Shown here piece after piece: positions 42,648-49,732 of a stretch of DNA of 64,000 bases. Position numbers and translations under genes: made by a program. Each line of letters opens with the position of its first letter. The stretch's first letter is position 1. This DNA is from DATARR01 sp044868005. GTDB lineage: Bacteria > Acidobacteriota > Thermoanaerobaculia > Multivoradales > UBA5704. The notes beneath the pieces were generated by a model that saw nothing but the letters and a program-made list of their open reading frames with translations, was not told where the DNA came from and made no database searches. The stretch spans positions 1 through 64,000 of the forward strand of contig JBIOVX010000013.1 in assembly GCA_044868005.1 (NCBI GenBank). The letters are read 5' to 3'.

Positions 42648-43583
42648 ATGATGCCCGCCCCCCGCCTCGGACACGCCAACCTCGGTCTCGGAGTGGGCCT
42701 GCGGTCCGTCCACTTCGACCACATCCTGCAACACCAGCCGGCGGTGGACTGGTTCGAGATCATCAGCGAGAACTACGTCGACTCGCAGGGGCGACCGCGC
42801 TACGTACTGCAACAGATCGCCGAGCGCTATCCCGTCGTCATGCACGGCGTATCGCTCTCCATCGGCTCCACCGATGCGCTGGACCTCGAGTACCTGAAGA
42901 AGCTCAAGCGGCTGGCCGCGGAGGTCGGCGCGCGCTGGATCTCCGACCACCTCTGCTGGACCGGCGTCCTCGGCCGCAACACGCACGACCTGCTGCCGGT
43001 GCCGTTCACCGAGGAGACGCTGCGCCACGTCATCGCGCGGGTGCGCACCGTGCAGGACGTGCTCGAGCGGCCGTTCGTGCTGGAGAACCCCAGCTCCTAC
43101 GTCACCTTCCAGGACTCGACGATGGACGAGTGGGAGTTCATCACCCGCCTCGCCGAGGAGGCCGACTGCGGCCTGCTGCTCGACGTCAACAACGTCTACG
43201 TGTCGAGCTTCAACCACGACATGGACCCGGACGCGTTCATCCGCTCGCTGCCGCACGAGCGCATCGTCCAGTTCCATCTCGCGGGCCACACGGACTACAC
43301 CACGCACCTGATCGACACCCACGACAACCACGTCATCGATCCGGTCTGGGAGCTCTACCGTACGGCCCATCAGCTCACCGGCGGCGTCTCCACCCTGCTC
43401 GAGTGGGACGCCAGCATCCCGCCCTTTCCCGTGGTGCACGCCGAGGTGCTGAAGGCCAAGCAGTTCATGGGCGAGCACCTGCCGGAGCCCGCGCCCGCCG
43501 CGGACGAGGAGATGCTGGAGCCCACGGCCGCCGGCGCGAACGTCTTCCATCCGCTCCATCACATCCGCCCGGAGGTGGAGTGA
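42648..43583 (+). CDS. bufB: DUF692/MNIO family RiPP-modifying enzyme (BufB-like)
   Basis: About 311 residues, a TIM-barrel multinuclear non-heme iron enzyme. Family landmarks are LGVGLRSVHFDHILQ, DWFEIISENYV, VVMHGVSLSIGSTD, ISDHLCWTG, FVLENPSSYV (metal-binding ENPS), LLLDVNNVYVSSFNHD, IVQFHLAGHTDY and DTHDNHV; these contribute the His/Asp/Glu iron ligands. Characterised relatives turn cysteines of the precursor into oxazolone/thioamide or 5-thiooxazole groups. The start is not certain: ATG codons at 42648 and 42651 precede the conserved region, while 42624 is inside a dispersed repeat. The stop overlaps the next start (GTGA). The substrate is very probably the Cys-rich product encoded just upstream. 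Confidence 0.9.
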   Translation: MMPAPRLGHANLGLGVGLRSVHFDHILQHQPAVDWFEIISENYVDSQGRPRYVLQQIAERYPVVMHGVSLSIGSTDALDLEYLKKLKRLAAEVGARWISDHLCWTGVLGRNTHDLLPVPFTEETLRHVIARVRTVQDVLERPFVLENPSSYVTFQDSTMDEWEFITRLAEEADCGLLLDVNNVYVSSFNHDMDPDAFIRSLPHERIVQFHLAGHTDYTTHLIDTHDNHVIDPVWELYRTAHQLTGGVSTLLEWDASIPPFPVVHAEVLKAKQFMGEHLPEPAPAADEEMLEPTAAGANVFHPLHHIRPEVE

Positions 43584-44464
43584 AGGGCGAGACCCGCTCG
43601 CTGGACGTCGTGCAGCGCTGGTTCCAGGCGGTGGTCACCCACCCCGAGGGAGTCAAGGGCGGCGCCGCCTCATCCGAAGCGCAGGAGCTGATCCGCTTGA
43701 ACCGCGGCGAGCTGGAAGCGGTGGTGCGGCGCTCGCGCAACCTCACGGCGGCCGAGCGGCTGTCGATCTACGCCAACGCCTACTACGCCCGCCTGCTGGA
43801 GTGCCTCGGCGCCTGCTACCCCGTGCTCAAGCGCGCCCTGGGCGACGAGGTCTTCGACAGCTTCGCCTTCGAGTACCTGCAGCGCTATCCCTCGCGCAGC
43901 TACACGCTGGACCGCCTGGGAGAGAGCTTCGCCCGCTTCCTCGACGAGACCCGGCCCGAGCGCGAGACGGCCGGCGCGGTGGACTGGCCCGACTTCCTCA
44001 TCGATCTGGCCAACCTCGAATGGACGATCGCCAAGGTGTTCGACGGCCCCGGGGTCGAGGGCCAGCCGCTGCTGACGCCGGAGGCGTTGCAGTCCTTCCC
44101 GGCCGAGCGCTTCGCCGAGGCGCGCCTCACGCCGGTAGTCTGCCTGCGCCTCCTCTCCTTCCGCTATCCGGTCAACGCCTACTTCACCGCGGCACGGCAG
44201 GCCGAGGAAGGCGAGGAAATCCCGATCCCCGAGCCCGTGGACGAGTGCGTGGCCATCCTCCGCCGCGATTTCGTCGTGCGGCGCTATCCGTTGACGCCGC
44301 CCCAGCACGCCCTGCTCGAGCGCATCCAGGCCGGCGCCACCGTCGGCGAGGCCGTCACGGCCGCCGCCGCGGCGAGCGAGCTCGACGACGACGCCCTCGC
44401 CGCCGAGCTGCGGGCCTGGTTCCGTTTCTGGTCGGCGGAGGGGTTCTTTCAGTCTGTTTCCTGA
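43580..44464 (+). CDS. bufC: DUF2063 protein (BufC-like RiPP partner)
   Basis: A 294-residue protein starting at a GTG in the GTGA overlap. The DUF2063 N-domain is seen as RLSIYANAYYARLLECLGAC followed by YPVLKRALGDEVF, then FAFEYLQRYPSRSYTLDRLG, FARFLDE and LANLEWTIAKVFD. Such proteins, once annotated as putative DNA-binding, form a complex with DUF692 enzymes and act as RiPP recognition partners that present the precursor. The C-terminal 90 residues (VVRRYPLTPPQHALLERIQA) form a PqqD-like or winged-helix-like region. Together with the upstream two genes it makes a complete three-gene bufferin-type cassette. Confidence 0.88.
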   Translation: MKGETRSLDVVQRWFQAVVTHPEGVKGGAASSEAQELIRLNRGELEAVVRRSRNLTAAERLSIYANAYYARLLECLGACYPVLKRALGDEVFDSFAFEYLQRYPSRSYTLDRLGESFARFLDETRPERETAGAVDWPDFLIDLANLEWTIAKVFDGPGVEGQPLLTPEALQSFPAERFAEARLTPVVCLRLLSFRYPVNAYFTAARQAEEGEEIPIPEPVDECVAILRRDFVVRRYPLTPPQHALLERIQAGATVGEAVTAAAAASELDDDALAAELRAWFRFWSAEGFFQSVS

Positions 44465-44544
44465 AAAATCAGCGAACCAGTCCTGGTTTTCCGGAAAAGC
44501 GCGTAGTCTACCAGCTCGGCTGCTAGAACAGGCTCCGGCGGCTT

Positions 44545-45129
44545 TCATGCCAGCGTCAGCGCGAGCGGCAGGATGGCGGCGGCAAGCCCGGTGTAGACGA
44601 CGCGCGGTTCGCGGCGGCAACGCCACGCCACAGCCAGCACCGCGGGCACCAGCCACACGAGGAAGGAGATGCCCACAAGCCCGTCACGGCCGCGAGTTGC
44701 ACGACCGGCAGGACGTCCGCCTGGGAGTATGCGAGGCTGCCGAACGTGCCGTGAGGGGAGATCAGGGAGACGAGGTATTCCTTGGTAGCGACGAGGGCCG
44801 GATACGCAACGATCGCGATCGCGGGGGGCGCCCCGCCGCGCCACGATGCGCCAGATCGACGCCAGCACCGTGAAAGGCAGGGGAAGGAGCAGCACGACGA
44901 GACCCAGCACGATGGGGGGCAGGGGGTAGGCCAGAATCAGGTTCACCGCGCCGATCGCGAAGGCGGCGAACGCGGCGAGAGCTGCGCGGCCGGCGCGAAG
45001 ATCCGGCAGCACGACGAGCAAGGGCAGTGGCGCGAGCCAGGCCAGAGGCCAAACATGGTTGACTCCGGTGGAGAGAAACCACATCGCGCCGCTGGCGAGC
45101 ACGGCGAACAAGGTTCTAACTAATGGCAA
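44545..45129 (-). pseudogene. Frameshifted, truncated apolipoprotein N-acyltransferase-like gene
   Basis: The 194-codon frame begins MPLVRTLFAVLASGAMWFLS and has membrane helices like the N-terminus of Lnt. Near 44,830, in a G-rich run, the natural protein continues in another frame: there the reading AIVAYPALVATKEYLVSLIS then PHGTFGSLAYSQADVLPVVQ is typical of Lnt, while the open frame turns Arg-rich. Near 44,680 a compensating shift restores VGISFLVWLVPAVLAVAW. The gene then ends after about 30 codons, without the nitrilase-fold catalytic domain of real Lnt (about 500 residues). It is either a decaying gene or a TM-only paralogue with sequencing errors. Confidence 0.65.
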
Positions 45130-45235
45130 GCCTCCACCGGGGACTACGGTGGCTCGCCGAGGACGGTTTCAGCGCGACGCGATGATCGCCAGCATCGAAA
45201 CGTCCTGAGACCCCGAGCGTCCATGTCAGCAGTTA

Positions 45236-45272
45236 TAGCCTGGCAGGCTGGATAATCCGGCCTGCCAGGCTA
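45236..45272. other. Strong 13-bp hairpin in a non-coding gap
   Basis: TAGCCTGGCAGGC and GCCTGCCAGGCTA are perfect arms around an 11-nt loop. No T-run follows on either strand. The 469-bp gap (45130-45598) also holds CCACCG/CGGTGG at 45134-45152 and the amylase promoter; no gene is seen in it. The hairpin may terminate or separate the two transcription units, or be an operator. Confidence 0.6.
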
Positions 45273-45472
45273 CGATTGTCCGAGGTCCCACCCGTTGAGC
45301 GACGGAAGAGCATACTTGTGGCTGGATATGGCGATCAGTGCCCACGCCCCGAAGCAGCTCCAGTCTCAGTCTACGCGGTGCTCGACCAAGCGCGCGACCC
45401 TGCCCATTGGAAGCGGTGCTGAGAGCACCGAGCTTTCCCTTCGCCCCGCCTTTCCCTGCCTGTCACGCCGAA

Positions 45473-45501
45473 TTGACACCCCCGTCATGCATTCCTAGAA
45501 T
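45473..45501 (+). promoter_or_regulatory. Near-consensus sigma70 promoter of the amylase gene
   Basis: The -35 TTGACA (45473-45478, perfect), a 17-bp spacer and the -10 TAGAAT (45496-45501, five of six). It lies 97 bp before the start of the lipoprotein amylase. It is the strongest promoter-like sequence in the window. Confidence 0.82.
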
Positions 45502-45598
45502 CGCTCCGTCGTCACGGGATTCAGCGCACGGGGACTCTCCCAGGGAGGCTTGACTGCGATCTCTGTCGCCTGAGCCGGACCGCCTCTCTCGCCGCACG

Positions 45599-47137
45599 GT
45601 GCCGCGGTCAGCGGCCGCCGTCCTCCTCCTGTTCGCGGTCTGGCTGGCCGGCTGCAGTGGCAGATCCTCGCCGGCCGTCTCCACAAATCAAGCTCCGACT
45701 GCAGCTCCGGCCACTCCCATCTCAGTCGTCCCCCAGGAGAGCTGGCGGGACGCCGTCCTCTACTTCGTCATCGTCGACCGCTTCGCCGACGGCGATCCGG
45801 GCAACAACTGGAACGTCAGCCGCGGCGCCAAGGGCACCTTCCACGGCGGCGACCTCGCCGGCTTGCGCCAGCAGCTCGACGAGATCGCGGACCTCGGTGC
45901 CACGGCCATCTGGATCACGCCGGTGGTCAAGAACATCGAGGGCTTCGTCACCGGCGCGGGCTTCCCGGACTGGAGCTACCATGGCTACTGGGCGGACTAC
46001 TTCTACAGCCTCGATCCGCGATTCGGCACCGAGGCGGAGCTCAAGGCGCTGGTGGACGACGCCCACGCCCGCGGTATGAAGGTGCTGCTCGACGTGGTCT
46101 ACAACCACGCCGGTTACGACTCCCGCTATCTCACGGATCCGAAGACCCGCTTCTGGCTGCGCAGCTCGAACCAGGGAGGCTGCGGCCAGGACGACCTGAC
46201 CTCCTGCGTCGCCGGGCTGCCCGACTTCAAGATCGAGCTGCCCGAGGTCGCCGACTATCTGATGACCGCCCACCTGGGGCTGGCGAAACGGGTGGGGCTC
46301 GACGGCTTCCGTCTCGATACGGTCAAGCACGTCGATCACCCCTTCTGGCAGGAGCACCGCCGGCGCATCCGCGAGCAGATCGGCCCGGACTTCTTCCTCA
46401 TCGGCGAGGTCTGGGGCGGCGACGCGCAGTCGCTCGATCCCTGGTTCGTCGACGACGAGATGGACGCCGGCTTCGATTTCTCGTTCCAGGGCAGCGCGCT
46501 CGCCTGGGTGCAGGGACGCGGCCGCACGGTGGCCTTCGATCGTTACCTCAAGTCGCGCGAGAAGGTGCGCGCCGGCCACCTGCTCTCCCCCTACCTCTCG
46601 TCGCACGACGTGCCCGGTGCGCTCTTCCAGTTGAACGGCGACAAGGAGCTGTTCCGGCTGGCCGCGCTGCTCGAGCTCACCTCCGGCGGCGTGCCGATGA
46701 TCTATTACGGCGAGGAAGTGGGCCGGCCCGGCGGCGACTGGCCGGACAACCGGAGCGACATGCCGTGGGGCGAGCGCAGGATCCAGCCAGGCGCCGGCAA
46801 GCCGCGGGACGAGGCGCTGCGCGCCGGCTACAAGAAGCTCATCGCCATCCGCCGCGCCCACAAGGCGTTCTCGCGCGGAGTCCACACCGGATTGTCGACG
46901 GACGGCGACCTGCTGGTCTTCCTGCAGCGGGACGAGGCGAGCGGCGACGCCGTGGTGGTAGCCGTCAACCGCGGCTCCGCGCCGGCGGCGGCGAGCTTCG
47001 ACGTGCCGGCCGAATGGGGAGACTCGCCCGTGCGGGACGTGTGGAACGGCGAGGCGGTGGAGCGGACGGGCGGAAAGGTCGAGGCGCAGGTGGCTCCGAA
47101 AAGCGCCCGGATTTTCGCGATCGAACGGAGTCCCTGA
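45599..47137 (+). CDS. Lipoprotein alpha-amylase (GH13)
   Basis: A 512-residue secreted amylase. The N-terminus AVLLLFAVWLAGCSGRSSP is a lipoprotein signal with lipobox LAGC, so it should be membrane anchored, probably on the outer membrane. GH13 signatures are DVVYNHAG (region I), GFRLDTVKH with the nucleophile Asp, LIGEVWGG with the acid/base Glu, and LSSHDVPG with the third Asp. The C-terminal beta domain ends near VAPKSARIFAIE. The start is GTG at 45599 after a strong promoter. It heads the maltodextrin locus; it would cut starch or glycogen outside the cell to oligosaccharides for the transporter genes downstream. Confidence 0.92.
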   Translation: MPRSAAAVLLLFAVWLAGCSGRSSPAVSTNQAPTAAPATPISVVPQESWRDAVLYFVIVDRFADGDPGNNWNVSRGAKGTFHGGDLAGLRQQLDEIADLGATAIWITPVVKNIEGFVTGAGFPDWSYHGYWADYFYSLDPRFGTEAELKALVDDAHARGMKVLLDVVYNHAGYDSRYLTDPKTRFWLRSSNQGGCGQDDLTSCVAGLPDFKIELPEVADYLMTAHLGLAKRVGLDGFRLDTVKHVDHPFWQEHRRRIREQIGPDFFLIGEVWGGDAQSLDPWFVDDEMDAGFDFSFQGSALAWVQGRGRTVAFDRYLKSREKVRAGHLLSPYLSSHDVPGALFQLNGDKELFRLAALLELTSGGVPMIYYGEEVGRPGGDWPDNRSDMPWGERRIQPGAGKPRDEALRAGYKKLIAIRRAHKAFSRGVHTGLSTDGDLLVFLQRDEASGDAVVVAVNRGSAPAAASFDVPAEWGDSPVRDVWNGEAVERTGGKVEAQVAPKSARIFAIERSP

Positions 47138-47175
47138 CGGCACCGAGGCTCTCCCGCCCGGCAACGAGTGCTCAA

Positions 47176-47191
47176 CTACCCGAAAGGGTAG
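47176..47191. other. GAAA-tetraloop hairpin before the malK-type gene
   Basis: CTACCC, loop GAAA, GGGTAG: a perfect 6-bp stem with a GNRA-class loop, 45 bp before the ATPase gene and 38 bp after the amylase stop. It may be an mRNA-processing or stability element. Confidence 0.55.
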
Positions 47192-47236
47192 GGGCCGGTC
47201 GTGTCCGGCTCCTGTATGAAGTATCTGGAGAACACT

Positions 47237-48331
47237 ATGGCAGAAGTGACGCTCAGGGGAGTCAAAAAGGCTTTCGGACCGGTCACTGTCATTCCCGATC
47301 TGGACCTGGACGTCCTGGATCACGAGTTCATCGTCCTGGTCGGTCCCTCGGGGTGCGGCAAATCGACGGCCCTGCGGATGATCGCCGGCCTGGAGGAGCT
47401 CACGGCCGGCACTATCGCCATCGGCGGCCGAGTGGTCAACGACGTGCCGCCGAAGGACCGGGACATCGCCATGGTCTTCCAGAGCTACGCCCTCTACCCG
47501 CACATGACGGTGCGCCAGAACCTCGAGTTCGGCCTCAAGATCCGCAAGACGCCGAAGGAAGAGATGAACGAGCGCGTCCGCGAGGCGGCGGAGATCCTCG
47601 GCATCACCGAGCTCCTGGACCGGAAGCCCAAGCAGCTCTCCGGCGGCCAGCGGCAGCGGGTGGCTGTCGGCCGCGCCATCGTCCGCAAGCCGGCGGTCTT
47701 CCTGTTCGACGAGCCGCTGTCGAACCTCGACGCCAAGCTGCGGGTGCAGATGCGCGCCGAGATCTCGAAGCTGCAGAAGGACCTGCAGACCACCACCGTG
47801 TACGTCACCCACGACCAAATCGAGGCGATGACCATGGGTGACCGCATCGCGGTGATGAACAAGGGCGAGCTGCAGCAGGTGGGCACGCCGCTGGAGGTCT
47901 ACGAGAAGCCGGCCACTCTGTTCGTCGCCAGCTTCATCGGCACGCCGCCGATGAACTTCGTGCCGGCCACGCTCACCGGCAGCGGCACGACAGTGACGGC
48001 CTCGGGCTTCCAGGTGCCCATGCCGCAGGCGTTTCGCGCCGCGGCGGCGGGGCATGACGGGCAGAAGGTGGTCTTCGGAATCCGCCCCGAGAACATCCGC
48101 GAAGCTTCCCGCGAAGCGGCCGGCGGCACGGTACCGATCACCGTGAAGGTGGAGTTCGTCGAGCCCCTCGGCCACGAGGTCATCGTGCACGGCCGCGTTG
48201 GCGACGATCTGCTGATCGCCAAGGTGGATCCGCACCGCGCTCCGCAGATGGGCTCGCAGATCCCGCTCGTCATCGAGGTGGAGGCGGGGCATCTTTTCGA
48301 CGCCGGGTCGGAGCGGCGGCTGGGGAGCTGA
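47237..48331 (+). CDS. malK: MalK/UgpC-type ABC transporter ATPase
   Basis: A 364-residue ATPase of the carbohydrate-uptake CUT1 class. Walker A is GPSGCGKST, the Q-loop FQSYALYPHMTV, the signature LSGGQRQRVAVGRAI, Walker B VFLFDEPLSNLD and the H-loop YVTHDQIEAMTM. The C-terminal 130 residues carry the MalK-type regulatory OB domain (FIGTPPMNFV, FGIRPENI). It powers the permeases encoded downstream. The ATG at 47237 is chosen because MAEVTLRGVKKAFGPV matches family starts; an upstream in-frame ATG would add 12 unmatched residues. The gene lies 99 bp after the amylase, with a small hairpin between. Confidence 0.94.
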   Translation: MAEVTLRGVKKAFGPVTVIPDLDLDVLDHEFIVLVGPSGCGKSTALRMIAGLEELTAGTIAIGGRVVNDVPPKDRDIAMVFQSYALYPHMTVRQNLEFGLKIRKTPKEEMNERVREAAEILGITELLDRKPKQLSGGQRQRVAVGRAIVRKPAVFLFDEPLSNLDAKLRVQMRAEISKLQKDLQTTTVYVTHDQIEAMTMGDRIAVMNKGELQQVGTPLEVYEKPATLFVASFIGTPPMNFVPATLTGSGTTVTASGFQVPMPQAFRAAAAGHDGQKVVFGIRPENIREASREAAGGTVPITVKVEFVEPLGHEVIVHGRVGDDLLIAKVDPHRAPQMGSQIPLVIEVEAGHLFDAGSERRLGS

Positions 48332-48366
48332 GACGGCGATGAAAACGTCCGCCGTATTGCCCGCGC

Positions 48367-48457
48367 GACCTCACCCCAACCCCTCTCCTAATGGAGAGGG
48401 CTTTGGACGGCTTGTTTCCCCCCTCTCCTCTAGGAGAGGGGGCCAGGGGGTGAGGTC
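48367..48457. repeat. Composite palindromic C/T-rich repeat before the binding-protein gene
   Basis: The outer ends GACCTCACCCC and GGGGTGAGGTC are reverse complements. Inside lie two perfect hairpins, CCTCTCC-TAAT-GGAGAGG and CCCTCTCCT-CT-AGGAGAGGG. It has the same family look as the element at 37182-37325. It sits between malK and the binding protein, where an mRNA hairpin could set different expression levels. Confidence 0.85.
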
Positions 48458-48511
48458 GAGCGGGCACGACGGCTCCGCATTGGCTCTTATCCGTCGCCAT
48501 AGGAGAACCTC

Positions 48512-49729
48512 ATGAGATCCCACATCCCCCGCGGCATCCTCATCGCGCTCGCGCTGTTCGTCTTTCCGGCCTTCGCTCAGGCGCAGAAGGAGATCGTCGT
48601 CTGGCACGGCTACCGCGGCGGCGAAAAGGCGGCTTTCGAACAGGTAGTCGACAACTTCAACAAGGCCAACGCCGGCAAGATCAAAGTCTCGACGCTCGCG
48701 GTGCCCTACGACGCTTTCGCCGACAAAATCACCGCCGCCGTGCCGCGCGGCAAGGGGCCGGACGTCTTCATCTTCGCGCAGGACCGCCTCGGCGGCTGGA
48801 TCGTGGCCGGCAACACGGTGGAAAACCTCGACTTCTTCCTCGACGACAAGATCAAGGGGCGCTATCTCAAGGCCACCATGGACGCCATGACCTACCAGGG
48901 CAACGTCTATGGCCTGCCCTTGAACTTCAAGGTCATCACTCTGATCTACAACAAGAAGCTGGTGCCGACGCCGCCGAAGACGACCGCGGAGCTGGTCGCC
49001 ATGGCGAAGAAGAACACGAACGCGGCGTCGGGCAGGTTCGGGCTCGTCTACTGGTACTCGGATTTCTACTACCACGCGGCGCTGATGAACGGCTTCGGCG
49101 GCGGCGTCTTCGGCCCCAACCGAAAGCCGACCATGAATTCGCCGCAGAACGTCAAGTCTCTGGAGTATCTGCTGGGCTGGATCAACCAGGGCTTCATGCC
49201 CGCCGAGCCTTCGACGGCGCTCATCACCTCGCTGTTCAACCAGGGCAAGGCGGCCATGGTCCTTTCCGGCCCCTGGTTCCTGGGCGAGGCGTCGGACAAG
49301 ATCGACTACGGCTTGGCTCCCCTTCCCGCCATCAGCGAGATCGGCAATAAGCCGATGCGTCCATGGATCACGGTCGAGGGGGTCTACGTGGCGGCGCCGT
49401 CGAAGAACAAGGAGGCGGCGTTCGAATTCGTCAAGTATCTGACCGACGTGCCGGCCGGCAAGGTCCTGGCCGTCGAGGGACGGCAGACGCCCGCCAACAA
49501 AGGCGTTTACGCCGACCCGAAGATCGCCAACGATCCGATCCTCAAAGTGTTCCGCCAGCAGGTGGACGTCGGCGTGCCCATGCCCAACCTGCCCGAGATG
49601 TCCATGATGTGGTCGCCCGCCACCACGGCCATGAATACCATCGTGCAGAAGACGGCCACGCCGAAGCAGGCGATGGATCAGGCTCAGAAAGAGGTCGTCG
49701 AACGCATCGCCAACCTCCTCAAGAAATAG
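48512..49729 (+). CDS. malE: Maltodextrin-type ABC solute-binding protein
   Basis: A 405-residue periplasmic protein of solute-binding family 1 with a Sec signal peptide (ILIALALFVFPAFAQAQ). The mature start EIVVWHGYRGGEKAAFEQVV is typical of maltose/maltodextrin binders, and YGLPLNFKVITLIYNKKLV, GKAAMVLSGPWFLGEA and the aromatic-rich hinge are seen. It delivers oligosaccharides from the amylases to the permease pair. It is preceded by a palindromic repeat and a GGAGAACC ribosome site. Ligand identity is inferred from the neighbouring amylases and glucodextranase-C-like proteins. Length is normal. Confidence 0.92.
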   Translation: MRSHIPRGILIALALFVFPAFAQAQKEIVVWHGYRGGEKAAFEQVVDNFNKANAGKIKVSTLAVPYDAFADKITAAVPRGKGPDVFIFAQDRLGGWIVAGNTVENLDFFLDDKIKGRYLKATMDAMTYQGNVYGLPLNFKVITLIYNKKLVPTPPKTTAELVAMAKKNTNAASGRFGLVYWYSDFYYHAALMNGFGGGVFGPNRKPTMNSPQNVKSLEYLLGWINQGFMPAEPSTALITSLFNQGKAAMVLSGPWFLGEASDKIDYGLAPLPAISEIGNKPMRPWITVEGVYVAAPSKNKEAAFEFVKYLTDVPAGKVLAVEGRQTPANKGVYADPKIANDPILKVFRQQVDVGVPMPNLPEMSMMWSPATTAMNTIVQKTATPKQAMDQAQKEVVERIANLLKK

Positions 49730-49732
49730 ATC

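Noticed and set aside
42624..42650. Upstream ATG for the DUF692 gene at 42624
   Set aside because: It lies in the loop of a dispersed palindrome found again at 55767, and the added residues do not match the family. The start at 42648 or 42651 is preferred.
45295..45498. Short open frame in the gap before the amylase
   Set aside because: No ribosome site, no similarity, and its end overlaps the strong promoter.
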